Positions 11,648-20,056 of a stretch of DNA of 64,000 nt are shown here, piece after piece (position 1 is the stretch's first letter; each line of letters opens with the position of its first letter). The position numbers were made by a program, and so were the translations under genes. Under the pieces are notes generated by a model that worked only from the letters and a program-made list of their open reading frames with translations, was not told the DNA's origin and did not search any database. The stretch spans positions 372,001 through 436,000 of the forward strand of contig JAHBUY010000005.1 of the NCBI GenBank assembly GCA_019637795.1. The letters run 5' to 3'. The stretch is from a bacterium (GTDB taxonomy: Bacteria; Desulfobacterota; Binatia; HRBIN30; CADEER01).

Positions 11648-13428
11648 GCCTGCAACCCGGCGAGGTGGGCGCGCCCCCAGGCGGCGAGGGCGAGCGTCAC
11701 CTTCTCGTAGCGCGGCAGGGTCACCTTGCCGCCGCCGAAGACGTCGAAGTGCCGGGCTTCGATGCGCCGCAGCAGGCGCTCGTAGATCAGGCGCATGGCC
11801 TCGGCGGGCGCCAGCGCGGCGCGATCCTCGGGCGCCAGGGCGCCGCCGGCGCGCAGGTAGTAGGCGCGCGCCCGGCCGCACTCGAAGGCCAGCAGGGCGC
11901 CGACGCGCGGCGAGTAGCGGCCGGAGAGCAGGTCCGCCTCGCGGCAGTCGAAGCGGCGCAGGTCCTCCAGCGGCAGGTAGAGGCGGCCGCGCGCCGCGTC
12001 CTCGGTCACGTCGCGCAGGATGTTGGTGAGTTGGAACGCGACCCCGAGGTCGACGGCGTAGTCGCGGGCGCTCGGCTGGCGGTAGCCGAAGATCTCGATG
12101 CACAGCAGGCCGACGGTGGCGGCGACGAGGTAGCAGTACTCGTGCAGCTCGTCGAAGGTCGCGTAGCGCCGGCGCGTCAGGTCGAGCTCGACGCCGCGGA
12201 TGAGGTCGAGGAAGCACTGCCGCGGCAGCGGAAAGCGACGCACCGCGTCGGCCAGCGCGCGGCCGATCGGGTGCGTCGGGGCGCCCTCGTAGAGGCGCGT
12301 CAGCTCGTCGCGCCAGCGCCCGAGCAGCGCCGCCGGATCGCGCCGCGCGGCGTCGTCGGCGATGTCGTCGACGAAGCGACAGAAGGCGTAGACGGCGCAC
12401 AGCGCCTCGCGGCGCGGCGGCGGCAGCAGGCGGAAGGCGTAGAAGAAATTGCTCGAGCTGCGGCGCGTCACCTCGGCGCAGTAGGCATAGGCCTCGGCGA
12501 GCTGCGGATCGCGCGCCAGCGGCGGCGTGGCGAGCAGGCGGCGCGGCGGCTCGCGGCGCAGCAGGGCGCGCAGGATCAGCGCGGCCTTCTGGCGCCGCGG
12601 CACCGTCGGGCGGGCGTCGACGACGGCGAAGTCCTGCGCCGCGATGCGGGCCAGGATCGCCAGTCCGCCCCAGGCGAACAGGCGCACCTCGCGCCCCAGG
12701 CGCGGCGCGACGCGGTCGGCGAGCGGCAGGCCGTCGAGCAGATAGCCGCGGGCGCGCGCCACCTCGGCGCGCAGGACGGCTTGCAGCGGCGCGCGCATGG
12801 CGGGCGCCCGCAGTGCCGCCGGATCGACGCCGTGCGCGCGCAGCACGTCGAGGGGCAGATGGACGCGGCCGCGTTCCGCGTCGACGCCGACGTCCTGGCA
12901 GAAGTTCGCGAGCTGCAGGCCGATGCAGAGCTGGTCGGCGAGCGCCTGGCGCGCGGCGTCGGCATGACCGAAGAGCGCCAGCACCAGGTGGCCGACCGGC
13001 GCCGCCGAGTCGCGGCAGTAGTCGATCAGCTCGTCGACGGTCGCGAAGGGCGTGAACGCGGCGTCGCGGCGGAAGGCGCGCAACAGGCGGCGAAACGGCG
13101 CCAGCGGCATGGCGAAGCGCCGCACGGTATCGGCGAGGGCGACGAACACCGGCGTGTCGGCCGTGCCGGCGAAGCAGGCCTCGAGCTGGCGCTCCCAGTC
13201 GTCGAGCCGCGCCAGACGGATCGCCGCCGGCGCCTCGCCCTCGTCGGCGAGGTCGTCGGCGCCGCGCGCGAAGGCGTACAGCGCGGCGAGCGGCCGGCGC
13301 AGATGGCGCGGCAGCAGCCACGAGCCGACGGTGAAGTTCTCGTAGTGCCCCGCCGCCAGGCGGAGGCAGTGCTCGTAGGCGGCCTCGAGCGACGGCGCCG
13401 CGGGCGGCGAGGAGTCCGCTCCGGTCAT
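11644..13428 (-). CDS. hpnCD: Fused HpnC-HpnD squalene-forming synthase
   Basis: A single 594-aa frame holds two squalene/phytoene synthase domains with no stop between them. Residues about 10-280 match HpnC: NFTVGSWLLPRHLR, first Asp motif DDLADE near 58 and second motif DVGVDAERGRVHLP near 179. Residues about 315-594 match HpnD: SSSNFFYAFRLLP, DDIADD near 354 and DVTEDAARGRLYLP near 472. In most hopanoid producers these are separate neighbouring genes: HpnD makes presqualene diphosphate and HpnC converts it to hydroxysqualene. Here both domains keep their Asp motifs. ATG overlaps the stop of shc (ATGA). Two genes with a non-ATG internal start remain possible. Confidence 0.9.
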   Translation of the reverse strand: MTGADSSPPAAPSLEAAYEHCLRLAAGHYENFTVGSWLLPRHLRRPLAALYAFARGADDLADEGEAPAAIRLARLDDWERQLEACFAGTADTPVFVALADTVRRFAMPLAPFRRLLRAFRRDAAFTPFATVDELIDYCRDSAAPVGHLVLALFGHADAARQALADQLCIGLQLANFCQDVGVDAERGRVHLPLDVLRAHGVDPAALRAPAMRAPLQAVLRAEVARARGYLLDGLPLADRVAPRLGREVRLFAWGGLAILARIAAQDFAVVDARPTVPRRQKAALILRALLRREPPRRLLATPPLARDPQLAEAYAYCAEVTRRSSSNFFYAFRLLPPPRREALCAVYAFCRFVDDIADDAARRDPAALLGRWRDELTRLYEGAPTHPIGRALADAVRRFPLPRQCFLDLIRGVELDLTRRRYATFDELHEYCYLVAATVGLLCIEIFGYRQPSARDYAVDLGVAFQLTNILRDVTEDAARGRLYLPLEDLRRFDCREADLLSGRYSPRVGALLAFECGRARAYYLRAGGALAPEDRAALAPAEAMRLIYERLLRRIEARHFDVFGGGKVTLPRYEKVTLALAAWGRAHLAGLQA

Positions 13429-15407
13429 GCCGCCGGTGGCGCCATCGCGCCGCCCAGGCGCTGGCGCGCGCCGCCGAGGGCCATGAGCGGGAAGTAGTTC
13501 CGGTACATGTCGTAGCGCAGGTAGAAGTGGCGCGGAAACCCGGTGCCGGTGAACAGGGTCTCGTCCCACTGCCCGTCGGCGCGCTGCCGCTCGAGCAGGT
13601 AGTCGACGCCGCGCTGCACCGCCGGCGAGACGCCGTCCTCGCCGGCGAGCAGGCCGAGGATCGCCCACGCGGTCTGCGACGGGGTGGAGGCGCCGCGGCC
13701 GGCCAGGCGCTCGTCGTCGTACGACGCCATCGTCTCGCCCCAGCCGCCGTCGGCGTTCTGTCGCGCCCGCAGCCAGGCGACGGCACGGCGGATGTGGGCG
13801 GCGTCGAGGTCGTCGCCGATGGCGCGCAGGCCGGCCAGCGCCGACCAGGTGCCGTAGATGAAATTGCAGCCCCAGCGCCCCCACCAGGCGCCGTCGGCGC
13901 GCTGGCTGCGGAGGAGGAACTCGCGCGCGCGGCGGGCGCGGTTGAAGCGCAGGTCGTGGCCGTAGGCGCCCATCATCTCGAGCAGCCGGCCGGTCAGGTC
14001 CTCGGTCGGCGGGTCGATCATCGCCTCCATGTCGGCGAACGGGATCTGGTTGAGGAAGGCGCGGTCGTTGTCGGTGTCGAAGGCCCCCCAGCCGCCGTTG
14101 CGGCTCTGCATGCCGAGCACCCAGTTGAGGCCGGCGGCGATGGCGCGATCGGCGCGCCGCGGCTCGGCGTGGGCGATGCGCTTGAGCACCATCAGGATGA
14201 CGGCGCTGTCGTCGACATCGGGGTACCAGTCGTTGGCGAATTCGAACGCCCAGCCGCCGGGCTCGAGGTCGGGGTTGTAGACCGACCAGTCGCCGGGGAC
14301 GAGGATCTGGTTGGCGATCAGCCAGTCGGCGGCGCGGCGCAGCGCCGGGTGATCGCCGGGCACGCCGGACTCGAGCAGCGCCTTCGCCATCAGCGCGGTG
14401 TCCCAGGTCGGGGAGACGCAGGGCTGGAAGAAGAGGTGATCGCCGTCGGCCATGACGAAGTCGTCGATCGCCTGCAGCCCCCTGGCGACTGCCGGATGCG
14501 AGTCGGCGTAGCCGAGGGCGCGCAGGGCCATGACGCAGTTCACCATCGGCGGCTGGATGCCGCCCCAGCCGCCGTTCACGTCCTGGCGGTCGAGGATCCA
14601 GCGCTCGGCGCGCGCCAGGGCGCGCCGGCGCAGCGGCTTCCACGGGCTGCGACCGAGCACCTTCAGCGTCCGGTCGAGCGCCAGGAAGGCGTTCCGCCAG
14701 CTCAGCCACTGGCGGCTGCGCGGATAGGCGAGCGCGGCCGCGGTCGGCGGCTCGAGCCACAGCTCCGCGATCTCCTCCTCCGGCGCGATGGCGATGCGCG
14801 GCCGCTTCGCCATCAGGATGGTGAGCGGCACGACGGTCTCGCGCGCCCAACTCGACAGGGCGTAGATGTTGATCGGGCACCACGGCGGCAGGAGCACCAG
14901 CTCGACCGGCATCGCCGGCAGGCCGCTCCACGGGAACTGCCCGAAGTACGCGAGGAAGGTGCGGGTGAAGACGCCTGCCCTGGCGAGGCCGCCGTGGGCG
15001 CGGATGAATTCGCGGGCGCGGGTCAGCGCCGGTTCGTCGGCGGCGAAGCCGGCGAGCTTGAGCGCGAAATAGGCCTCGATGGTATCGCTGAGATGGCCGG
15101 GACCGCCGGCGTACAGCGGCCAGCTCCCGTCGTCGCTCTGGGTCGCCAGCATGTGGTCGACGATGCGGCGATCGATGCGCGTCGGCTGCCGTCCCATGAA
15201 GCGGTTGAGGAACAGGTACTGGGCGTCCATCGAGACGTTGGCCTCGAGCGGCGCGTGCCAGTAGCCCTCGCGGTGCTGTTGGCGCAGGAAGGCGGCCTGG
15301 CTGCGGGCGATGGCGGCGTCGAGGCGCTCCAGCGGCGCCGTCGCGGCGGCGCCGCGCGCGCGGCTAGCGTGGCGCGCGCCGGTGAGCATCGGGCTGGCGT
15401 TGGACAT
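13425..15407 (-). CDS. shc: Squalene-hopene cyclase
   Basis: The 660-aa length is normal for the family. The catalytic acid motif is present as DVDDSAV near residue 398 (family DXDDTA), and several QW repeats are seen: QDVNGGWGGIQPP, QSRNGGWGAFDTDND and QNADGGWGETMASYDD, the last near residue 560. The enzyme cyclises squalene to hopene/diploptene in or at the membrane. It sits between fni and hpnCD. The start (MSNASPML) lies inside the 3' end of fni, overlapping by 44 nt; a second Met at 15389 would still overlap. Also known as hpnF. Confidence 0.97.
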   Translation of the reverse strand: MSNASPMLTGARHASRARGAAATAPLERLDAAIARSQAAFLRQQHREGYWHAPLEANVSMDAQYLFLNRFMGRQPTRIDRRIVDHMLATQSDDGSWPLYAGGPGHLSDTIEAYFALKLAGFAADEPALTRAREFIRAHGGLARAGVFTRTFLAYFGQFPWSGLPAMPVELVLLPPWCPINIYALSSWARETVVPLTILMAKRPRIAIAPEEEIAELWLEPPTAAALAYPRSRQWLSWRNAFLALDRTLKVLGRSPWKPLRRRALARAERWILDRQDVNGGWGGIQPPMVNCVMALRALGYADSHPAVARGLQAIDDFVMADGDHLFFQPCVSPTWDTALMAKALLESGVPGDHPALRRAADWLIANQILVPGDWSVYNPDLEPGGWAFEFANDWYPDVDDSAVILMVLKRIAHAEPRRADRAIAAGLNWVLGMQSRNGGWGAFDTDNDRAFLNQIPFADMEAMIDPPTEDLTGRLLEMMGAYGHDLRFNRARRAREFLLRSQRADGAWWGRWGCNFIYGTWSALAGLRAIGDDLDAAHIRRAVAWLRARQNADGGWGETMASYDDERLAGRGASTPSQTAWAILGLLAGEDGVSPAVQRGVDYLLERQRADGQWDETLFTGTGFPRHFYLRYDMYRNYFPLMALGGARQRLGGAMAPPAA

Positions 15408-16515
15408 CGGGCTCCTCGTCGAGACGTGGGTGGGGCGAGCGGGCGGCGCGTACCCACGCCGCGAGGCGTGGGCCGAGCAGCAGCGGTTGGCGGGCCAGCG
15501 CGCGCAGCGATGCGGCGCCGGTGAGCAGCATGACGGCGCGCAGCTCCTGCCGCCGCGCCTCGAGCCAGGCCGCGGCGGCCGCGATGCCGCCGTCGCCGTA
15601 GGCGCGGAAGACCGGCAGGGCGGCGCCGGCGAGATCAGCGCCGAGCGCCAGCGCCTTCGCGATCTCGACCCCGGTACGGACGCCGCCGCTGGCGATGCGC
15701 TGCAGTCCCAGTCCGTCGAGCATGAGCAGCGACGCGGCGGTCGGGATGCCCCAGCCGGCGAGCGCCTCGCCGAGCGCCTGACCGTCGCGGTCGGCGCGCA
15801 GCGCCTCGACGCGCACCCACGAGGTGCCGCCGGCGCCGGCGACGTCGACGATGCCGACGCCGGCGTCGCGCAGCGCCTCGCCGACGGCGCGCGAGATGCC
15901 GCAGCCGGTCTCCTTGGCGATCACCGGTACCGGCAGCTCGCGGCACAGGCGGCGCAGCGCCGCGAGCCCGCCGCGGAAATCGCGGTCGCCCTCCGGCTGG
16001 ATCAGCTCCTGGGCGGGGTTCAGGTGCAGGCAGACGGCGTCGGCGTCCACCGCCTCGACGAGCGCGGCGACGGCGGCGGTCGACTGTCGTGCCGCCTGCG
16101 TCAGGCCGAGGTTGGCGAGCAGCGGCACCGACGGCGCGACGGCGCGCACCCGGAAGGTGTCGGCAGCGCCCGGGTCGCGTTGCATCACCCGCTGGCTGCC
16201 GAGGCCGAAGGCGACGCCGGCGCGTTCGGCGAGCGCGGCGAGGTCGCGATTGATGCGCCCCGCGTCCTCGGTGCCGCCGGTCATGCCGCTGATCAGCAGC
16301 GGCGTCCGCAGCCGCTTGCCGAGGAAGGTCGTCGAGCAGTCGATCTCCGCCAGCGCCAGCTCCGGCACCGCGTTGTGGATCAGCTCGACCTCCTCGAAGA
16401 GCGTCGTCTTCAGGGCGTGCTCGACCGGCTGGGTGCGGCAGAGGGCCAGGTGCGACTGTTTGCGGTCGCGCAGCGCGGCGCCGACGCCGGCCGAGGTCGT
16501 CCACGCCGTGCTCAT
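15364..16515 (-). CDS. fni: Type 2 isopentenyl-diphosphate delta-isomerase
   Basis: The 383-aa protein is an FMN-dependent TIM-barrel enzyme that interconverts IPP and DMAPP. Seen are RKQSHLALC, LLISGMTGGT near residue 75, FGLGSQRVM, HLNPAQELIQPEGDRDF near 155, VIAKETGCGISR near 185 and a terminal SGGVRTGVEIAKALALGAD phosphate-binding part. A tail of about 25 polar residues (HPRLDEEPDVQRQ) lies beyond the usual end and is where it overlaps shc. The ATG overlaps the stop of mvaD (ATGA). Its place here supplies DMAPP for farnesyl diphosphate and squalene. Confidence 0.96.
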   Translation of the reverse strand: MSTAWTTSAGVGAALRDRKQSHLALCRTQPVEHALKTTLFEEVELIHNAVPELALAEIDCSTTFLGKRLRTPLLISGMTGGTEDAGRINRDLAALAERAGVAFGLGSQRVMQRDPGAADTFRVRAVAPSVPLLANLGLTQAARQSTAAVAALVEAVDADAVCLHLNPAQELIQPEGDRDFRGGLAALRRLCRELPVPVIAKETGCGISRAVGEALRDAGVGIVDVAGAGGTSWVRVEALRADRDGQALGEALAGWGIPTAASLLMLDGLGLQRIASGGVRTGVEIAKALALGADLAGAALPVFRAYGDGGIAAAAAWLEARRQELRAVMLLTGAASLRALARQPLLLGPRLAAWVRAARSPHPRLDEEPDVQRQPDAHRRAPR

Positions 16516-17477
16516 GCCGCCTGCACCACCGTCGCGCCGGCGCCCGGCGCGGCGCAGATGAGCCGCGCGACGCCGGGCGTCTCGACCAGCGCCGCCGCCA
16601 CCGCCGCCGCGGCGTCGGGCGGACAGAGCGCGGTGACGTGCGGTCCGGCGCCGAGGGTGAAGTACACCGCCTGTCCCGCGGCGCGCAGCGCGCGCACCCG
16701 CTCCACGACTGCCACGGTGCCGGGCGCCCAGCCGAGAATCGCCGGCGTCGCCGCCAGCGCGACGGCGCGCGCCTTCAGGCAGTGGTGCTCGATCAACCCG
16801 CCGAGGCGTTCGAGATCGCGCGCGCGCACCGCCGCGCGCGCCGCGTCGAGGTCGTCCTCGTGTCCCTCCAGCCAGGCGGGGAAGAACGGCGATCGCTTCA
16901 GCGCGTGCGCGTCGGCAGGCGGCGCCGTCGCATCGACGACGGCGATCAGCGCCGCCAACGACCAGTGCGCCGGTGGCGCCAGCGGCTCGGCGTAGCAGTC
17001 GGAACCGTCGCCGAGCTCGCCGCCGACGCCTTCCACGAAGCCGCCGAACACGGAGCGCGCCGCCGAGCCGGTGCCGCGCCGCGCCAGCATCGAGAGCTGC
17101 CGGGGCGCCGTCGGCAGCTCGAGGGCGACGCTGCCGGCGAGCGCCAGTGCCGCGAACGTGGCGGCGGTCGCCCCGATGCCGGACGTGCGCCCGGTCGCGA
17201 TCGACACCGCGCAGGGCGTCGTGCGCCCGGCGCATCGGCGCAGGAGGTCGATGAACCCGCGCAGCCGCTCGCCCATCGCCCCGGCGGCTGGGCGATCGTT
17301 CACCGTCAGCTCGTCGTGGCGCAGATCGCGTCGGGCCTGCCAGCGGACCGTGCTCTCCAGCCGATCGAGGGTCAGCGAGAGGCTGCCGGTGTAGGGCAGG
17401 TTCAGGGCCGGTTCCCGCATCCCCCAGGACTGGATCAGGGGAACGTTGCCGTAGGCTCGAGCGACCACTTCTTCCAT
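16512..17477 (-). CDS. mvaD: Diphosphomevalonate decarboxylase
   Basis: The 321-aa product is a GHMP-fold protein with the diphosphomevalonate decarboxylase signature GSAARSVFGGFVEG near residue 135 (family SGSACRSLxGGFVxW) and an N-terminal Y-G dipeptide followed by LP.TGSLSLTLD. It would turn mevalonate diphosphate into IPP with ATP use. The classical mevalonate pathway is uncommon in hopanoid-making bacteria. The other pathway genes are not in the window. Three dyad sites lie within 120 bases upstream, the nearest 2 bases before the ATG. Phosphomevalonate decarboxylase is a close alternative that sequence reading alone cannot exclude. Confidence 0.88.
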   Translation of the reverse strand: MEEVVARAYGNVPLIQSWGMREPALNLPYTGSLSLTLDRLESTVRWQARRDLRHDELTVNDRPAAGAMGERLRGFIDLLRRCAGRTTPCAVSIATGRTSGIGATAATFAALALAGSVALELPTAPRQLSMLARRGTGSAARSVFGGFVEGVGGELGDGSDCYAEPLAPPAHWSLAALIAVVDATAPPADAHALKRSPFFPAWLEGHEDDLDAARAAVRARDLERLGGLIEHHCLKARAVALAATPAILGWAPGTVAVVERVRALRAAGQAVYFTLGAGPHVTALCPPDAAAAVAAALVETPGVARLICAAPGAGATVVQAA

Positions 17478-17596
17478 CCCTAACCTCTCGGTCAGCCAGC
17501 GCGCGCGCCTTGCGGACTGACCAGCTACTAACCGCGCGGTTAGGGCCTTTACGGGAGGGAACCGGGGTCGTCAAGTCGCCTAACCTGAAGGTCAGG
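17478..17596 (-). promoter_or_regulatory. Triple dyad operator in front of the mvaD-hopanoid operon
   Basis: Three 16-bp sites of the form CTAACC-N4-GGTYAG occur at 17480-17495 (CTAACCTCTCGGTCAG), 17528-17543 (CTAACCGCGCGGTTAG, a perfect palindrome) and 17580-17595 (CTAACCTGAAGGTCAG). Spacing is 48 and 52 bases. The first lies just before the mvaD start codon and the last overlaps the end of hpnG. Such spaced dyads are typical for a dimeric repressor such as a TetR-family protein; none is encoded in the window, so the regulator is unknown. Confidence 0.65.
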
Positions 17597-18353
17597 CCAT
17601 GCTCTCATGAAACCAGCAGGCGAAGAACCGGCGGAGGGCGTTCCCCGCGGCCTGCTGCGCCTGGCGCAGCCGCCAGAGCTCGCTGACGGATCCGGGGTGC
17701 CGCAGGACGTGGGCGGCCAGCGCCGCCGGGCGGAGCTGTCCGGATACCGGATCGCCGACGCGGGCCAGCAGCGTCACGTCGTCTTCGGCGGCGTCGATGA
17801 TGGCGCGAATCGACACGAACGGTCGCCCGGCGGCCGCCGCGGCGGCGGCGATCGGCCCCGCCTCCATCTCGACCGCCACGGCGCCGGCGGCCGCGGCGCG
17901 GCGCTTGTCCGCGCGCGAGGCGAGCAGAACCGCGCTGCAGCGAATCGGCCCTTCGTGGATCGTCATGCCGCGGGCAGTCGCCATCGCCAGGAGTCGCGCC
18001 CGGGCCGCCTGGTCGGTGTCGTGCCGGGCATCGTCGGCGTGCACGGCGCTGGCGAGCACGAGATCGCCGGGGCGCAACGGCGGCGCCAGGCCGCCGGCGC
18101 AGCCGGTCGACGCCACCAGGGCGCACGCCGAGAGGTCGACCGCCGCCGCTGCCGCCGCCGCGCGTCGCGGGCCGACGCCGCTGCGCACCACCCACACCTC
18201 GCCGTGGCGCGCCGCGCCGCGCCACGCCGGAACGCGCAGGCCGCGCAGCCGACGCACGCCGCGCAGGGCGCGCAGCACCGGCCGGCATTCCCAACCCAGC
18301 GCCGCGAAGACGACGATCTCTGGAGAGGGGACAGCGCGCGGCACGGCGTCCAC
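17592..18353 (-). CDS. hpnG: Adenosylhopane nucleosidase/phosphorylase HpnG
   Basis: The 253-aa protein belongs to the nucleoside phosphorylase / MTA-SAH nucleosidase superfamily. Seen are VVFAALGWECRPVLRAL at the start, SGVGPRRAAAAA near residue 60, VASTGCAGGLAPPLRPGDLVLAS near 85 and the substrate-contact motif [17 protein letters not shown] near 165. HpnG removes adenine from adenosylhopane after HpnH, giving ribosylhopane. The hopanoid neighbours decide the call; sequence alone would give only the superfamily. It lies 114 nt upstream of mvaD on the same strand, separated by the triple operator. Confidence 0.88.
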   Translation of the reverse strand: MDAVPRAVPSPEIVVFAALGWECRPVLRALRGVRRLRGLRVPAWRGAARHGEVWVVRSGVGPRRAAAAAAAVDLSACALVASTGCAGGLAPPLRPGDLVLASAVHADDARHDTDQAARARLLAMATARGMTIHEGPIRCSAVLLASRADKRRAAAAGAVAVEMEAGPIAAAAAAAGRPFVSIRAIIDAAEDDVTLLARVGDPVSGQLRPAALAAHVLRHPGSVSELWRLRQAQQAAGNALRRFFACWFHESMA

Positions 18354-18504
18354 CGGTTACACCAGACGGCGGCGGCGCGTGAGCCATCCAGCGCGGCCTG
18401 AGCCGTCCACTCGCCGCCTGGCGGCGCCGCTTCGAAAAACGCGATCCGCCGCGCCGGAACTATCTATTGGTCGCATAGCGGGGTCGGCCCTAGCCTCCGG
18501 CGAC

Positions 18505-19455
18505 ATGGAAATCACCTCGATCGCGACGCCGGCGATGTGGCTGGCCTTCACCGGACTCGTGCTCGGGATGTTGGCGCTCGACCTCGGCGTCTTCCATCGC
18601 CATGCCCACGAGGTCCGCCCGCGCGAGGCCGCGACCTGGACGGTCGTCTGGATCACCCTGGCGCTGGCGTTCAACGGTTGGCTGGCGGCGAGCTTCGGCG
18701 CCCAGCGCGGCCTCGAGTTCCTCACCGGCTACCTGATCGAGAAAGCGCTGGCGGTCGACAACATCTTCATCTTCCTGGTCGTCTTCTCGACCTTCAAAGT
18801 GCCCGCCGCCTACCAGCACCGGGTGCTCTTCTGGGGCATTCTCGGCGCGCTGGTGATGCGGGCGCTCTTCATCTTCGCCGGCGCGGCGCTGCTCGCCCGC
18901 TTCCACTGGATCATCTACCTCTTCGGCGCCTTCCTGCTGCTCACCGGCTTCAAGCTCCTGTGGCAGCGCGACGTCGAGCCGCACCCGGAGCACAATCCCC
19001 TCTTCCGCTGGTTCACCCGCCTGGTGCCGTCGGTGCCCGAGTACCACGGCGGCCGCTTCACGGTGCGCCGCGACGGCCGCCGCTTCGTCACCCCGCTGCT
19101 GCTGGTGCTGGTGCTGATCGAGGTCACCGATCTGGTGTTCGCGATCGACTCCATCCCCGCCATCTTCGCCGTCACGAGGGATCCCTTCATCGTCTACACG
19201 TCCAACATCTTCGCCATCCTCGGGCTGCGGGCGATGTTCTTCCTGCTCGCCGGCGCGATGGACCGCTTCCACTACCTGAAGGTCGGTCTCTCCTTCGTGC
19301 TGATGTTCGTCGGCGGCAAGATGGTGCTGGCCGATCTCTACAAGCTGCCGATCTCGGTCTCGCTCGGCGTCATCGCCGGCATCCTGGCGACCGCCATCGC
19401 CGGTTCGCTGCTCCGCGAACGCACCGGCTCCGCGGCCGCGAACACGACCGCCTGA
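18505..19455 (+). CDS. TerC-family membrane protein
   Basis: From MEITSIATPAMWL the product has 316 aa and about nine hydrophobic segments. The family's conserved acidic sites within membrane helices are visible: EKALAVDNIFIFLVVF near residue 80 and DLVFAIDSIPAIFA near residue 210. TerC/Alx proteins are linked to manganese export and to metal and tellurite stress. It is divergent from hpnG with about 150 bases between. I looked for a manganese (yybP-ykoY type) riboswitch there and did not recognise one. Confidence 0.93.
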   Translation: MEITSIATPAMWLAFTGLVLGMLALDLGVFHRHAHEVRPREAATWTVVWITLALAFNGWLAASFGAQRGLEFLTGYLIEKALAVDNIFIFLVVFSTFKVPAAYQHRVLFWGILGALVMRALFIFAGAALLARFHWIIYLFGAFLLLTGFKLLWQRDVEPHPEHNPLFRWFTRLVPSVPEYHGGRFTVRRDGRRFVTPLLLVLVLIEVTDLVFAIDSIPAIFAVTRDPFIVYTSNIFAILGLRAMFFLLAGAMDRFHYLKVGLSFVLMFVGGKMVLADLYKLPISVSLGVIAGILATAIAGSLLRERTGSAAANTTA

Positions 19456-19483
19456 CCGCGCCGGCGCCGGGCGCGGCCGCGCC

Positions 19484-19891
19484 TCAGGCCGGTTCCCAGA
19501 CCGGCAGCGTGACGTCGTCGGTCAACCGCTTGAAGACGACCCGCACCGGCATGCCGATGCGCATCCGATCCGGCGTCGCGCCGACCATGTAGCCGACCAA
19601 CCGCGGCCCTTCCGCGAGCTGCACCAGCACCATGATGTGCGGCAGCAGCTCCTTGAACGCCGGGAGAAACGGCTCGTAGCCCACCACGTACGAGTACACC
19701 TCGCCGCGCCCGCTGGCGTCGATCCACTCGAGCCGTCCGCCCTTCCAGTAGCCGGGCTTCGGCGGCCAGTGCACCTCGCCGGTCTTGCGATCGCGCTGCA
19801 CGCGCAGCCGGCCCTCGCGACAGCCGGCCCAGAAGGGGCCGGTGACCGGATCGCTGACGTCGGGGAGGGGATAGTCGGGATGGAGGGTCAT
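19484..19891 (-). CDS. DUF35 OB-fold protein, partner of thiolase-like protein
   Basis: The 135-aa protein has the two-part layout of the DUF35 family: an N-terminal helix and ribbon (PFWAGCREGRLRVQRDRKTG) followed by an OB-fold (GRGEVYSYVVGYEPF...VGYMVGATPDRMRIGMPVRVVF). The ribbon normally carries four zinc-binding cysteines; here only one Cys is seen, so zinc is likely not bound. Such proteins act with lipid-transfer/thiolase-like partners in acyl-CoA chemistry. The partner lies upstream at 20057-21232 on the same strand with a gap of about 165 bases. Confidence 0.85.
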   Translation of the reverse strand: MTLHPDYPLPDVSDPVTGPFWAGCREGRLRVQRDRKTGEVHWPPKPGYWKGGRLEWIDASGRGEVYSYVVGYEPFLPAFKELLPHIMVLVQLAEGPRLVGYMVGATPDRMRIGMPVRVVFKRLTDDVTLPVWEPA

Positions 19892-20056
19892 GGCGCGGAG
19901 CCCAACCCGAGCGCCGGCCGCTCCCCGGTGACCGCTCGCCGCAGGTGGTGCGCCACCCGCGCGCAGCGCGGAGATGATGCGACTCGCACCATCGCCGTCG
20001 CTGCTCCGTCACCGCGCACTGCTCGACGGTCACCGGTCATCGATCCCCCCCTGCCC

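Noticed and set aside
18354-18504. Manganese riboswitch before the TerC gene
   Set aside because: TerC-type genes often have one, but I could not find the conserved loops or pairing in this 150-base gap.
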